Below, piece by piece: positions 25,797-34,947 of a stretch of DNA of 64,000 nt; position 1 is the stretch's first letter; each line of letters opens with the position of its first letter. Position numbers and translations under genes: made by a program. A model generated the notes under the pieces. The model saw only the letters and a list, made by a program, of their open reading frames with translations, was not told the DNA's origin and ran no database searches. The DNA is from an uncultured Dermabacteraceae bacterium (GTDB lineage Bacteria; Actinomycetota; Actinomycetes; Actinomycetales; Dermabacteraceae): NCBI GenBank assembly GCA_946223075.1, contig CAMILZ010000007.1, positions 23,132-87,131 of the forward strand, read 5' to 3'.

Positions 25797-26033
25797 ATGG
25801 CGAAGCCAGAGCTTCGTAAGCCCAAGAAAAAGCAGAACCCGCTCAAGAGCGCCGGTATCGAGAACATCGATTACAAGGACCCCGCAGTTCTGCGTAAGTT
25901 CATTTCGGATCGCGGAAAGATCCGTGCGCGCCGCGTGACCGGCGTGAGTGTCCAGGAGCAGCGCAAGATCGCGAAGGCCGTCAAGAACGCCCGCGAGCTC
26001 GCCCTCCTTCCCTACTCGACCTCCGGTCGCTGA
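25797..26033 (+). CDS. rpsR: 30S ribosomal protein S18
   Basis: S18 pairs with S6 on the 30S platform. The 78-residue product contains IDYKDPAVLRKFISDRGKIRARRVTGVSVQEQRKIAKAVK, cut here only by description, a full S18 match. I start at the ATG at 25797, which has AAAGGAG seven bases upstream. An in-frame opening from 25758 would add 13 residues that span the hairpin and no ribosome site, so I reject it. It is followed by rplI after 21 bases. Confidence 0.97.
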   Translation: MAKPELRKPKKKQNPLKSAGIENIDYKDPAVLRKFISDRGKIRARRVTGVSVQEQRKIAKAVKNARELALLPYSTSGR

Positions 26034-26054
26034 GCCAAGGAAGGATAGAGAAAC

Positions 26055-26525
26055 ATGGCTACTACCAAGCTCATCCTCACCAATGAGGTTTCCAAGCTCG
26101 GCGGCCCCGGCGACGTCGTCGAGGTCAAGGCCGGTTACGCACGCAACTACCTTCTCCCGCGCGGCCTTGCCACGCCGTGGACCAAGGGTGCCGAGCGCCA
26201 GCTCGAGCAGATGGCCGCCGCAAGCTCGAAGCGCGCCGTGGCGTCGCTCGAGGATGCCCAGGCCCTCCGTGACGTTCTCCAGACCAAGCCGGTCGTCGTG
26301 GCCGAGCGCGCGGGCCAGAACGGCCGTCTCTTCGGCGCCGTGACCGCCGCCGAGGTTGCTGAGGCCGTCAAGGCTGGCTTTGATCGCGAGATCGACCGCC
26401 GCAAGGTGGAGTTCACCGCGCCGATCAAGTCGCTCGGCGAGTACACCGTGACGGTGCGCCTGCACGAAGAGGTTTACGCGAACCTCGTTGTTCAGGTCGT
26501 TGCTGCCAAGGGTGCGCGCGCCTGA
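26055..26525 (+). CDS. rplI: 50S ribosomal protein L9
   Basis: The 156-residue product has the L9 N-terminal domain (KLILTNEVSKLGGPGDVVEVKAGYARNYLLPRGLA), the long connecting helix, and a C-terminal domain (FGAVTAAEVAEAV, then IKSLGEYTVTVRLHEEV). It closes the ribosomal/ssb cluster and is followed by a strong terminator. The dnaB helicase gene that often follows rplI is not present. Confidence 0.97.
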   Translation: MATTKLILTNEVSKLGGPGDVVEVKAGYARNYLLPRGLATPWTKGAERQLEQMAAASSKRAVASLEDAQALRDVLQTKPVVVAERAGQNGRLFGAVTAAEVAEAVKAGFDREIDRRKVEFTAPIKSLGEYTVTVRLHEEVYANLVVQVVAAKGARA

Positions 26526-26563
26526 ACGGCATAGCGTAAGCGCTCGCGAGAGAGCGCATGAGG

Positions 26564-26593
26564 AAGCGGCGGGCTTTGGGCCCGCCGCTTTTT
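26564..26593 (+). terminator. Intrinsic terminator after rplI
   Basis: AAGCGGCGGG and CCCGCCGCTTTTT form a nine- to eleven-pair GC stem around a short loop, followed directly by a five-T run. It lies about 40 bases after the rplI stop and ends the rpsF-rplI transcript. Confidence 0.9.
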
Positions 26594-26649
26594 CGTGCCA
26601 TAAAGCGATCAAGTGCCCGTTGGCGACAAAAATTGAATACATTATTGCA

Positions 26650-28107
26650 ATGACCTCCCCATCCTCACAGTCCCCGCAAGCACCGGCCGATCCGCACGAG
26701 GGCGGCCACCTGACCCGCTCCCTCACGCATCGCCAAATGGCGATGATCGCGATGGGCTCGGCGCTCGGCACCGGCCTCTTCCTCGGCTCGGGCGACGCGA
26801 TCGCGGTCGCGGGCCCCGCCGTGATTATCAGCTTCGCGATTGGTTCGGCCATTGCCATGACGATTGCCCTCGCCATGGGGGAGATGGCCTCGCGTCACCC
26901 CGTGCAGGGTGGCTTCGGCACGCTCGCCGCCCGCTACCTTTCTCCGTTTTGGGGCTACCTCGTGCGGTGGCTCTACTGGATCGTGACAGTTGGGGTGACG
27001 GCCGCCGAGCTGTATGCGTGCAGTCTTTACCTCCAGTTTTGGGCGCCGGCCCTGCCGCAATGGGCCGGCGTCGCGATTCTCGGCGCGATCGTGGTCGCGA
27101 TCAATGTCGTAAGCGTGAAGAGTTTCGGCACGATCGAATTCTGGCTCTCGAGCATCAAAGTCATTGCGGTTCTCGTGTTCATCCTCGTGGGGTTGTGCCT
27201 CGTGTTCTTTGGTCTCCCGGGAACGCCCGCGGCGGGGGTTGCCAACTGGACGAACGATGGCGGCTTCATGCCCTTTGGCTTTAGGGGCGTGTGGGTGTCG
27301 ATGGCGCTCGTGATGTTCTCCTTTGGCGGGATTGAGATGCTCTCGATCTCGGCGGCCGAGGCGAAGGATCCCGCGCGGTCGATTCGCACGGCGGCGCAGT
27401 CGACCGTGATCCGTTTGAGCTTCTTCTATGTCGTGGCGATCGGCATTATCGTCGCGCTCGTGCCGTGGCAGGAGGCCTCGGGTGCCTCTGGCGACGTGCG
27501 CCTTTCGCCGTTCGTCATGGTGTTCCACGAGCTCGGGATCCCCGCGGCGGCGGGGATCACAAATCTGATCGTGGTGATCACGGCGCTCTCGGCCGCGAAC
27601 GCGAACGTGTATGCGGGCTCGCGATTTCTCCATTCGCTCGCGGCGGATTCCCTCGCGCCGCGCGTGCTCGAGCGCACGACGAAGCGCGGTATCCCGCTTC
27701 CCGGCATCATTGTGCACGCGTGCGGCATTCTCCTCGTGGTGGTTCTCGCGATGACCGGAATCGGGGGCCTCTTCCCGCTCATTATGTCCACCGTGATCTT
27801 CTCGGCGATCATTGTGTGGGTTCTCATTCTCGTGACCTACGTGGTTTACCACCGCACGCGCGATGGGCGCGAGCTGTTCCGCATGCCCGGCGGCGTGGTG
27901 ACGGCGTTTGTGGGCATCGTGGGGCTCGTGTTCGTGTTCTCGACCGTGATTGCGGTTGAGCGCATGCAGCTCGCGGCGATGGTGGGTGTGCCGTTCGTGG
28001 CGCTCGTGACCCTTGCGTACGTGCTCGTGTTTCGCCACCGCATTAGCGTCGAGGCGATCGAGGCGAGCTTCGCCGAGGCGGAGAAGGCGCGCGCCGACAC
28101 TCACTAG
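26650..28107 (+). CDS. APC-family amino acid permease
   Basis: The protein (485 residues from the ATG at 26650) has about 12 hydrophobic segments. Its N-terminal signature LTHRQMAMIAMGSALGTGLFLGSG is diagnostic of the amino acid transporter branch of the APC superfamily (GABA/aromatic/Asn-type permeases). Further matches are GEMASRHPVQGGFGTLAARYLSP and FGGIEMLSISAAEAKDP. It imports an amino acid by proton symport; the substrate cannot be read from sequence. No Shine-Dalgarno sequence precedes this ATG, so the message may be leaderless. The frame extends further back to 26488, but that part overlaps rplI and the terminator. It stands alone. Confidence 0.87.
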   Translation: MTSPSSQSPQAPADPHEGGHLTRSLTHRQMAMIAMGSALGTGLFLGSGDAIAVAGPAVIISFAIGSAIAMTIALAMGEMASRHPVQGGFGTLAARYLSPFWGYLVRWLYWIVTVGVTAAELYACSLYLQFWAPALPQWAGVAILGAIVVAINVVSVKSFGTIEFWLSSIKVIAVLVFILVGLCLVFFGLPGTPAAGVANWTNDGGFMPFGFRGVWVSMALVMFSFGGIEMLSISAAEAKDPARSIRTAAQSTVIRLSFFYVVAIGIIVALVPWQEASGASGDVRLSPFVMVFHELGIPAAAGITNLIVVITALSAANANVYAGSRFLHSLAADSLAPRVLERTTKRGIPLPGIIVHACGILLVVVLAMTGIGGLFPLIMSTVIFSAIIVWVLILVTYVVYHRTRDGRELFRMPGGVVTAFVGIVGLVFVFSTVIAVERMQLAAMVGVPFVALVTLAYVLVFRHRISVEAIEASFAEAEKARADTH

Positions 28108-28222
28108 CACCGCGGTGCCTTCACAACCTCCACACTTTGCCGAGTCTTTACTTTTGGCGCGTGGCGGGGGAAGATAACTGCGCACGCACTTCCTCCGTGC
28201 CGATGTCTAAAGGAGATAGTCC

Positions 28223-29113
28223 ATGTCGATGAGGTCCACCTTCCGCGGCGCATCCGCCGCCCTTGCCGCAGCCCTCACGCTCGCCTCGTGCGGTGCGATG
28301 AGTGGTGAGGTCGCGAAGCCGCGCGAGACCCCTAGCGCCGCCGCGGACACGACGACGGCAAGCCCCACGCAAATTCCCTCGGCTGAGACGAGCGCGGAGG
28401 CGAGCGGAGAGCCCAGCGAGAGCCCCGAGGCGAGCGACTCCGCCAGCGAATCGCCGAGCGAATCACCAAGCGGCGACCCGAGTGAAAGCCCCAAGACGGA
28501 CGCGAAGGTCACAGAGGCACCGACCGTGATCGCCCAGTTCACGGGCGAGGAGTTCCCCGAGATCGGAGATTTCCCGTTTGCCAAGGACACGATTGCGGAT
28601 TCGATCGCGAGCGTTTTCGAGGATGGTGGCGATGTGAGCGTCGAATGTGACGGCGACGTGGACATCACCGCGGGCAAGCCCAAAACACACTGCACCGTGA
28701 AGGGTGAGGAGAAGGCAACCGAAGCCTTCGTGTACGGCACCTTCTCCAATGTTCAAGGCCCCGGTTTTCTCGTGGCATTCGACAAGGATTTTGACTCGTC
28801 GCTCACTGCACGATTCACCGAACCCGGCACCGAGGTCCTCGCCTACGGCATGGGTGGCACGTGGGCCGCAGACGCACCCGTGGACGGCGCTCATGTTTCC
28901 AAGAAAGCCCTTCGGGTGATGGAAGCTTTCGAGATGCCGGTTTCGAAGTTCGAGTGCACGGGCGAGGTGTTTATTCCGGAGGGCCGCAACTCGCAGGTGT
29001 GCCCGATCGAGGCCGAGTGGGGCAAGAGCGAGGCGACCGTGATCGCCGCGACCATCCTGAATTCTCAGGACACGGGCGTGCTCGTTGTTCTGCAGACCCC
29101 AGACGAGGACTAA
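28223..29113 (+). CDS. Putative lipoprotein with Ser/Pro/Glu linker and two DUF4333-like repeats
   Basis: The 296-residue product begins with a lipoprotein signal whose lipobox is LASC (about 20-23), followed by a low-complexity Ser/Pro/Glu/Ala linker to about residue 95. Two similar segments then occur: VECDGDVDITAGKPKTHCTV and FECTGEVFIPEGRNSQVCPI. Each pairs an early and a late cysteine around a Gly-Asp/Glu turn, like DUF4333 domains, which are common in actinobacterial lipoproteins. I infer an internal duplication. AAAGGAG precedes the ATG. Function is unknown; it is probably exported and attached to the membrane. Confidence 0.7.
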   Translation: MSMRSTFRGASAALAAALTLASCGAMSGEVAKPRETPSAAADTTTASPTQIPSAETSAEASGEPSESPEASDSASESPSESPSGDPSESPKTDAKVTEAPTVIAQFTGEEFPEIGDFPFAKDTIADSIASVFEDGGDVSVECDGDVDITAGKPKTHCTVKGEEKATEAFVYGTFSNVQGPGFLVAFDKDFDSSLTARFTEPGTEVLAYGMGGTWAADAPVDGAHVSKKALRVMEAFEMPVSKFECTGEVFIPEGRNSQVCPIEAEWGKSEATVIAATILNSQDTGVLVVLQTPDED

Positions 29114-29234
29114 ACGCCGCCCGCGTGGTTTTGCCCACCAGGCTCACGCCTTGATTCGCGCGCGAGAAGTGGTGAGGCTATATTAGGGAACGCTTCGATC
29201 TCGGTGTGCCTTGAAACCCGGTGTCGAAGTACTC

Positions 29235-29318
29235 GCGCAAGTGGCGGAATTGGTAGACGCGCACGGTTCAGGTCCGTGTGCCTTTGCGGGCGTGGGGGTT
29301 CAAGTCCCCCCTTGCGCA
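29235..29318 (+). tRNA. tRNA-Leu (anticodon CAG)
   Basis: An 84-base cloverleaf: acceptor GCGCAAG pairs with CTTGCGC, the D arm contains TTGGTAGA, and the anticodon stem CACGG/CCGTG encloses loop TTCAGGT with anticodon CAG. There is a long variable arm, as in tRNA-Leu, and a T arm GGGGGTTCAAGTCCCCC. The discriminator is A, and CCA is not encoded. A TATATT -10-like box lies at 29179-29184. Confidence 0.96.
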
Positions 29319-29391
29319 CCCCGTGCGGGCCCCTCCTTCGGGAGGGGCTTTCGCGTATCTGCACACGCACAAGCGAGAGGGGCGAGCGGAG

Positions 29392-29859
29392 TTGAGCGAG
29401 GAGCCGAGCTCGAGGGAGCACAAGAATGCGTGGCTCGGTGCCGTGGGGGAAAGCGCGGGGTTTCTTCCGACGACTGCCGACCGGGCCGCTGCTTCCGGTA
29501 TTTTTGACAATCTTGCCCTCGCGGGAATGGAACTCGAACTCCCGGAGGTGCACGATCCCGATTGGTGGATCAAGTCGCGCATCGCCTCGGGCGAGTTCGA
29601 TCGCGAGGCGCTTCTGCCGGCCGTGGTGGTGCTGCGCAAGGAGCACGATGCGCTCGCGGACACCGTGCGCGCGCTCCCGTCAGCGCAGGCCGTGCGCGAG
29701 TGCGTTGAGGACTATAACGCTCGAGCGCGCCGGGAGAACGGCGAGGCTATACGCGAGGTGGGGCGGCGCTCCGGTACGGGCGGTGACGCCCCTCTCCTCG
29801 CTCCCCTTGCCGATGTTGAGAAATGGGTCGCCCACTGGCATCGCGCACACCACTCTTGA
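29392..29859 (+). CDS. DUF1992 (DnaJ-homologue subfamily C 28-type) domain protein
   Basis: The product matches the DUF1992 pattern: AASGIFDNLALAGMELELPE (compare the family's GEFDNLPGxGKPL), then a conserved Asp-Trp-Trp (DPDWWIKSRIASGEF) and a helical region ending RECVEDYNARARREN. Function of the family is unknown. I start at the TTG at 29392 (155 residues). An opening further upstream would begin inside the tRNA, and its first 38 residues are not family-like. CGGAG lies close upstream of the TTG, but the start remains uncertain. Confidence 0.72.
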   Translation: MSEEPSSREHKNAWLGAVGESAGFLPTTADRAAASGIFDNLALAGMELELPEVHDPDWWIKSRIASGEFDREALLPAVVVLRKEHDALADTVRALPSAQAVRECVEDYNARARRENGEAIREVGRRSGTGGDAPLLAPLADVEKWVAHWHRAHHS

Positions 29860-29925
29860 GGGTGAAGACAACGGTGTGACCGGCCTTGATTGAGGGAATG
29901 CCCACCCTCTTTTCTTCACCCTCAG
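29856..29925. terminator. Bidirectional terminator between convergent genes
   Basis: TGAGGGTGAAGA and TCTTCACCCTCA form a 12-pair outer stem. Within the loop, GAGGG and CCCTC form a second hairpin followed by TTTT. It occupies the gap between the DUF1992 gene (plus) and the PfpI-like gene (minus), so it probably serves both. Confidence 0.6.
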
Positions 29926-29936
29926 AGCGCTTGAGG

Positions 29937-30551
29937 TCAGGAAAGAGGTGAAGTCGCGGCGAAGGGATCGTGGCTTGCCTCGGTGTGAGCCTCGTATTCG
30001 GCCTTGGCAAGCGCGCCATCGCGCGCATCAGGGCCGAGAACCGAAGCGATGAGTGCGGCCGTCATGTCCATACCCGCGGCAACGCCCGAGGATGTCCAGC
30101 GGTCGCGGTCCTCAACCCAGCGAGCCCTGGGTTGCCAGGCAACCGTCGTACCGAACGTGCGTGTCCACTCAAACGCGACCTTGTTGCCCGTTGCCCTGTA
30201 CCCTTCGAGCAAACCCGCCTTGGCGAGGAGCGCGGATCCGGTGCACACGGATGTGACGAGCCGCGCCCTCGCCCCGACGGCGCTGAGCCACGAAATGAAC
30301 GATTCATCATCGACGAGAGCGCGTGTTCCGGGCCCGCCGGGGACGAGAAGTATGTCGATATCGCCGCTCGAGAGATCCGCGTAGGAGAGCGTGCTTTCGA
30401 CGCGCACCCCCTGGGCGCTCCGCACGAGCCCCGCGGAGGGCCCCACGAACTCGAGTTCGATGCCACTCGCGTGGCTCAAAAGCTCGACCGGCCCGAACAC
30501 ATCGAGCACCTCGAAACCCTCGAAAAGGACGACGCTCACGCGCCTACTCAT
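29937..30551 (-). CDS. DJ-1/PfpI family (class I glutaminase-like) protein
   Basis: The 204-residue protein has the DJ-1/PfpI layout. It starts VSVVLFEGFEVLDVFGPVELL, the opening typical of the AraC-linked and isonitrile-hydratase branch. DILLVPGGPGTRAL follows, then the nucleophile elbow VTSVCTGSALLAKAGLL with Cys in CTG. The SSGVAAGMDMTAALI region follows. No AraC DNA-binding domain is attached, so it acts as a stand-alone enzyme or stress protein; the substrate is unknown. It lies three bases after the GH25 lysozyme gene on the same strand. A near-perfect copy of the dispersed word is present at 30138-30153. Confidence 0.82.
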   Translation of the reverse strand: MSRRVSVVLFEGFEVLDVFGPVELLSHASGIELEFVGPSAGLVRSAQGVRVESTLSYADLSSGDIDILLVPGGPGTRALVDDESFISWLSAVGARARLVTSVCTGSALLAKAGLLEGYRATGNKVAFEWTRTFGTTVAWQPRARWVEDRDRWTSSGVAAGMDMTAALIASVLGPDARDGALAKAEYEAHTEASHDPFAATSPLS

Positions 30552-30554
30552 TGA

Positions 30555-31397
30555 TCACGCCTCGCTTTCTCGCTTGAGGTAGGTCGGTCGAATCACGTCG
30601 ATATCGACCTTTGTTGGTATTCCGTCAACCTTGCCATCGAAACTGAGTTGCCACACCGCCCAATCCTCCTGAGCGGGCCGTTTGGGCTGGGAGAACAGCC
30701 AAGCCGGCCGACCTTCCGCATGCGGAAGGTCGTAGTGCATGCGCCACTCCTTGCTCGAATAGAGCACGAGCTTGCGACCCCAAGCCTTTTCCACGATCCT
30801 CACAAAATCCTCCACCTCGGCGTTGGCGTGCTCGGCCTCGGGCCGTTTGTCGCACGCGCCATCAAACTCGAGATCGAGGGCGGGAGGGAGCGCGCCGGGA
30901 TCGGGAGGGGCGGCTTTCAAGAAATCGCGCGCCTGATCCGCACCGGGGGAGCACAGCGTGAAGTAGTGGTAGGCCCCCGGAGTGACGCCGGCCGTCAAGG
31001 CGCCTTTCCAGTTCTCGGTGAATTTCGGGTCGGTGTAGCCCGAGCCCTCCGTCGCCTTGATGTACGCGAAACTCACGCCGGAATCGGCAACATCGCCCCA
31101 ATTAATCGTCTTCTGGTGCGAGGAGACATCGATGCCGAGGCTCTCCCCTTCGGCAAGCTCAACACCGCGCGGCAGGTTCGTGAGCGCGGGGGCGTCGGGG
31201 GGAGTTGCGGGAATCTCCATCACGCGGGCTTTCACGGGCGCAGGGCCGGCGGGGTTTGCGTGAGATTCCGACGGTTGCCCGGCCGCGATCGTGTTCACGA
31301 GCGTGCCGATCGAGACGAGCACAAAGCACACGGCGAAGAGGACCACGATCGCTTTGTATTGGCGCCGGTAGATGTCGGCGCGAGAAAAGCGAGGCAT
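30555..31397 (-). CDS. GH25 family lysozyme (muramidase), membrane-anchored or secreted
   Basis: GH25 enzymes cleave the MurNAc-GlcNAc bond of peptidoglycan. The domain begins LGIDVSSHQKTINWGDVADSGVSFAYIKATEGSGYTDPKF, with the conserved Asp after Gly-Ile and the Glu in ATEG. PPALDLEFDG gives the second catalytic Asp/Glu pair, and the end is DIDVI. A basic N-terminus and hydrophobic helix (AIVVLFAVCFVLVSIGTLV) form an uncleaved anchor or signal. I prefer the ATG at 31397 (MPRFSRADIY); a GTG nine codons upstream is possible, and neither has a clear ribosome site. A dispersed-word copy at 31265-31279 encodes residues just after the helix. Confidence 0.86.
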   Translation of the reverse strand: MPRFSRADIYRRQYKAIVVLFAVCFVLVSIGTLVNTIAAGQPSESHANPAGPAPVKARVMEIPATPPDAPALTNLPRGVELAEGESLGIDVSSHQKTINWGDVADSGVSFAYIKATEGSGYTDPKFTENWKGALTAGVTPGAYHYFTLCSPGADQARDFLKAAPPDPGALPPALDLEFDGACDKRPEAEHANAEVEDFVRIVEKAWGRKLVLYSSKEWRMHYDLPHAEGRPAWLFSQPKRPAQEDWAVWQLSFDGKVDGIPTKVDIDVIRPTYLKRESEA

Positions 31398-31482
31398 ACC
31401 GAGAGTGTAGTGGGCAGCGCACACGAACGTGGGTGCGACGCGAGGGAGGCAAGCGTCGGAAAGGACCCTGTAGCGTGGTGGC

Positions 31483-32958
31483 GTGCCTCCTCAATTCCCT
31501 ACCCTGACCACCCGATTCGCGAGCGAGTTTCCGGACCTCGTGCGCGAGTGCGCCCCCGACATCCCCACGAACGTGCGCGTGGGAGAGGTAAATGTGCCGC
31601 TCGCGCGGGAGTTCGGCATTGACGAGGGTGCGGAGCGCGAGGCGGTCGAGTATCTCACCCGCCGATTTGTGCACGCGACAAGCGCGCACGCGATGGCGTA
31701 TTCGGGTCACCAGTTCGGCACGTTTTCACCCGTACTCGGCGACGGCCGCGCGCACCTCATGGGCGAGCTGGTCAGTGGCGAGGCGGGCCCGGTGGACGTG
31801 CACCTCAAGGGCAGCGGGCGCACGCCCTTCTCGCGCCCGGGATCGGACGGCAAGGCGCCGCTCAGCGCGATGTATCGCGAGTACCTCGTCTCGGAAGCAC
31901 TGCACGCCCTCGGCATTCCCGCGAGCCGGGCCCTCGCGATTCTCGAGACAGGGGAGCGGATCAGGCGCCGCGCCCCCGAGCCCGAGCCCGCCGGGATTCT
32001 CGTGCGCACAGCGGCGAGCCACGTGCGCGTGGGCACCTTCCAGTTCGCGAGGATCGCGGGCGACCAGGGTGCGATCACACCGGAGACGCGCGAGCGGCTC
32101 GTGCGTTTCGCGCTTGAGCGCCACTACCCCGGGTGGGATGGGGGGTCCGACGCTTCCTCGGTCCCTGCCCTCGCCCTTCTTCGCGGTGTCGCTTTTCGCC
32201 AGGCTCGGCTCGTCGCACAGTGGATGGGCGTGGGATTCGTGCACGGTGTGCTCAACACTGACAACGTGAGCGTTGCCGGCGAATCGATCGATTTTGGGCC
32301 GTGCGCCTTCCTCGACCGCTACGAGAGTGAGGCGTGCTTCAGCTCGATCGACACGGGTGGGCGGTACGCCTACGGGCAGCAGGGCGCGATCACGCAGTGG
32401 AACATGGCGAGGTTCGCGGAGTCCCTCCTCGATCTGCTCAACCCTAATCCGGAGCGTGCGATCGAAGAGGCGAGTAGCGTGCTGAGCGACTTCGCCGAAG
32501 AGTACCGTGCAGCGTTCACGCGCGTGTTCGCGAAAAAACTCGGGATCGGTGGGGAGCCGGGTCCGGGTGTGGAGCAATTCGTGGAGCGCACCCTCGAGGC
32601 GCTCGAGCGCGAGGAGGGCGACTTCACGCTGTTCTTCAGGGCCCTCACCGAAGGTGGAGAGCTCGAGGGGGAATTCGCTGCGGGAAGCGCGTGGCGCGCG
32701 GAACTCGAGGAGCACCGTGCACGCACCGGCACGAGCCCCGAGCAGTCTGCGTTGCTCATGCGGGAAGCGAACCCGATCTACATTCCGCGCAACCACCACG
32801 TCGAGCAGGCGCTTCGCGAAGTGGAGCGTGGTGAGACGGCGAAGTTCGAGCGGCTTCTCGAGGCGATTCGCGAGCCGTTCACGCGACGCGAGGGCCTCGA
32901 GGATCTTGAGTCCCCGCCGCCGAACGCACGCTTCTTCACGAGCTTCTGCGGCACGTGA
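31483..32958 (+). CDS. selO: SelO-type protein adenylyltransferase (YdiU family)
   Basis: SelO pseudokinases transfer AMP to Ser, Thr or Tyr of target proteins with a flipped ATP orientation, and they influence redox stress responses. The 491-residue product carries the family signatures YSGHQFGTFSPVLGDGRAHLMGE, DVHLKGSGRTPFSRPGSDGKAPL, REYLVSEALHALGIPASRALA and VGFVHGVLNTDNVSVAGESIDFGP. The bacterial homologue also ends in an ordinary C-terminus with no selenocysteine, though FCGT here places a Cys three residues from the end. It starts with GTG and is divergent from the lysozyme gene. It is convergent with the TPR gene, 22 bases away. Confidence 0.9.
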   Translation: MPPQFPTLTTRFASEFPDLVRECAPDIPTNVRVGEVNVPLAREFGIDEGAEREAVEYLTRRFVHATSAHAMAYSGHQFGTFSPVLGDGRAHLMGELVSGEAGPVDVHLKGSGRTPFSRPGSDGKAPLSAMYREYLVSEALHALGIPASRALAILETGERIRRRAPEPEPAGILVRTAASHVRVGTFQFARIAGDQGAITPETRERLVRFALERHYPGWDGGSDASSVPALALLRGVAFRQARLVAQWMGVGFVHGVLNTDNVSVAGESIDFGPCAFLDRYESEACFSSIDTGGRYAYGQQGAITQWNMARFAESLLDLLNPNPERAIEEASSVLSDFAEEYRAAFTRVFAKKLGIGGEPGPGVEQFVERTLEALEREEGDFTLFFRALTEGGELEGEFAAGSAWRAELEEHRARTGTSPEQSALLMREANPIYIPRNHHVEQALREVERGETAKFERLLEAIREPFTRREGLEDLESPPPNARFFTSFCGT

Positions 32959-32980
32959 GCGGCGGCGCGCGAAAGCGTGC

Positions 32981-34102
32981 TCAGCCGCCGAGCTCGAACT
33001 CGAAGCGCTCGAGGGGAGTGCTGCCCGCGCTCTCGAGTGATTCCACGCGATCACTCGTGCCATCGCGCTTATCGAAAGCCTCGGCAAGCGGGCGAGCTTC
33101 GGTGCGGGCCGATTCAATGAAGCCCTCGATGGTCGTGGCCTCGCCGTGCACGCCCTCGATCTCGATCGCACCGTAGCCCGCGCGTGTGAGCTCGCTCGCG
33201 ACCACGACGAGCTGCTTGAGCGCCGCGAGATATGAGCTCGGCGGGAGCCCCCCGTGGCGCACATTCGGCAAGTGCCTCACGAACAGCATCGCTGCCGTGC
33301 GCGGGTTGCCCGTCGCGAGGAGGAAAAGCATGTGGTCAATCTGGTGACTCAGATGCATGGGGGAGGACATGATGAGCGGATACGCAAACTCCGCGAGGGC
33401 CGCGGCCTCGGGAAGCCTTCCAGCGCGCGCGAACGCGAAGAGCGCCTCCGAAACGATCGACTGCGGCTCCTCGGCGCATTCGTAGCCGTTGTCGAGAATC
33501 TCGTCCACGAGGCGAAGCGCCGCCTCCTCGTTGTCCATTTGCCACAGGATCGTGGCCTCTTGCGCTCGCGCGCACGCGTCGCAGTTCGAGTATTCATCGC
33601 TCGGCGAGGCCTTAATGCGTGTGAGCACCTCGCGGGCCTCGTCGGTCCTCCCCGTTTCGAGTGCGAGTGAGAGCTCGGCCCACAGGATTCCCGCTTCGCC
33701 CGCGCCCTCGCGGCGATAGGCGGCGCGCATCATGTCGAGTGCGGAGCGCACCTGGGCGAGGGAGTACTGCGGATAGCTGAGGAGCATGACCGTGAGCCAC
33801 TTGTACCACCACAGGAGGTCAACATCGGGCTGGCTCTCAATCGGGCGCGTCGGGTAGCGCACCGGATCCGAATCGTGCATGTGCGCGCACCACAGGAACA
33901 GGGTGAGCTGCTCGGTGGCCTCCGCCGCTTGGAAGGCGAAGCCGACGAGCCGCATGCGGATCTCGTACAAGGCGCGTTTATCGCCCGATTCCTCCGCGAG
34001 GCGCTCGGCACGCTTGCCGATCTCCCACCGCTCCCGGTGCGGCATGGGCTCGGGAGAATCGAAGCGGCGCGTGAGGCTTTCGAAGGTCTCCGTTTCGCTC
34101 AT
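32981..34102 (-). CDS. TPR-like helical-repeat protein in the htpG-nadE operon
   Basis: The 373-residue product is nearly all helix with tetratricopeptide-like spacing: segments such as SALDMMRAAYRREGAGEAGILWAELSLALETGR and EATILWQMDNEEAALRLVDEIL fit TPR pairs. No enzyme motif is visible. It is translated from an ATG overlapping the nadE stop by four bases, and nadE lies ten bases from htpG. Because Hsp90 co-chaperones elsewhere often use TPR domains, a partnership with the upstream Hsp90 is a reasonable inference, but it is untested. I rejected a start nine codons further up because it lies inside nadE without a ribosome site. Confidence 0.7.
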   Translation of the reverse strand: MSETETFESLTRRFDSPEPMPHRERWEIGKRAERLAEESGDKRALYEIRMRLVGFAFQAAEATEQLTLFLWCAHMHDSDPVRYPTRPIESQPDVDLLWWYKWLTVMLLSYPQYSLAQVRSALDMMRAAYRREGAGEAGILWAELSLALETGRTDEAREVLTRIKASPSDEYSNCDACARAQEATILWQMDNEEAALRLVDEILDNGYECAEEPQSIVSEALFAFARAGRLPEAAALAEFAYPLIMSSPMHLSHQIDHMLFLLATGNPRTAAMLFVRHLPNVRHGGLPPSSYLAALKQLVVVASELTRAGYGAIEIEGVHGEATTIEGFIESARTEARPLAEAFDKRDGTSDRVESLESAGSTPLERFEFELGG

Positions 34103-34938
34103 CGCGACTCCGCAGCGCCCTTCCACCACGTATCGGTGATCGTGACGGGGGTCGTGCGCTTGTGCCGCGAGACGAGGTAGCGGCGCTCGATGTTCTCGGC
34201 GGCGGCCTCGGGGATCTCGCGGCCCTCGAGGTAGTCGTCGATGTCGTCGTAACTCACGCCGAGCTCGTCCTCATCCGTGCGGCCGGGGTTGCCGTCGAGA
34301 AGATCGGCAGTGGGAACCTTCTGCCACAGCGGCTCAGGAGCGCCGAGATGCGCAAGAAGCGAGCGAATCTGGCGCTTGTTGAGACCGAAGATCGGGAGAA
34401 TGTCGGCGCCGCCATCACCAAACTTCGTGAAGAAGCCGACCGTGGATTCCGCGCCGTGATCGGTGCCGATCACGAGGAGCCCCTCGTCGCCACCGATCGC
34501 GTACTGAGCGACCATGCGCAGCCGCGCCTTGATATTGCCCGCATTGAAGTCGCTCGTCTCGTGGCCCGCAGCGGAGGCGAACTCGGCGCGCAGCGAGTCC
34601 GCGGCACCCTTGATGTTGATGGTCATCTCGCGATCCGCGCGGATCCAATCCATCGCTGCGGCCGCATCGGCTTCATCGTGCTGGACGCCGTGGGGAAGGC
34701 GCACCGCGACGAAGCTGGCATCGCCGCCCTCCGCGCGCACCTTCTCGACCGCGAGCTGCGCGAGACGGCCCGCAAGAGTCGAATCCACGCCCCCGCTGAT
34801 GCCGAGCACGAAGCCCTTCGTTCCGGTTGAGCGCATGTACTCGGTGAGGAAGGCGACGCGGCGCTCGATCTCCTCTGCGGGCTCGATGTGGGGCTTCACG
34901 CCCATCTCGTTGATGATCGCTTTTTGAAGTTCGCGCAT
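34099..34938 (-). CDS. nadE: NH3-dependent NAD+ synthetase
   Basis: NadE makes NAD+ from nicotinate adenine dinucleotide, ATP and ammonia. The PP-loop SGGVDSTLAGRLA is at about 48-60, with the later conserved stretches NIKARLRMVAQY, GTDHGAESTVGFFTKFGDGGADILP and PTADLLDGNPGRTDEDELGVSY. At 279 residues it is the short ammonia-using form with no glutaminase domain. It is embedded in an operon between the Hsp90 gene and the TPR gene. Confidence 0.95.
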   Translation of the reverse strand: MRELQKAIINEMGVKPHIEPAEEIERRVAFLTEYMRSTGTKGFVLGISGGVDSTLAGRLAQLAVEKVRAEGGDASFVAVRLPHGVQHDEADAAAAMDWIRADREMTINIKGAADSLRAEFASAAGHETSDFNAGNIKARLRMVAQYAIGGDEGLLVIGTDHGAESTVGFFTKFGDGGADILPIFGLNKRQIRSLLAHLGAPEPLWQKVPTADLLDGNPGRTDEDELGVSYDDIDDYLEGREIPEAAAENIERRYLVSRHKRTTPVTITDTWWKGAAESR

Positions 34939-34947
34939 GACCCCAGC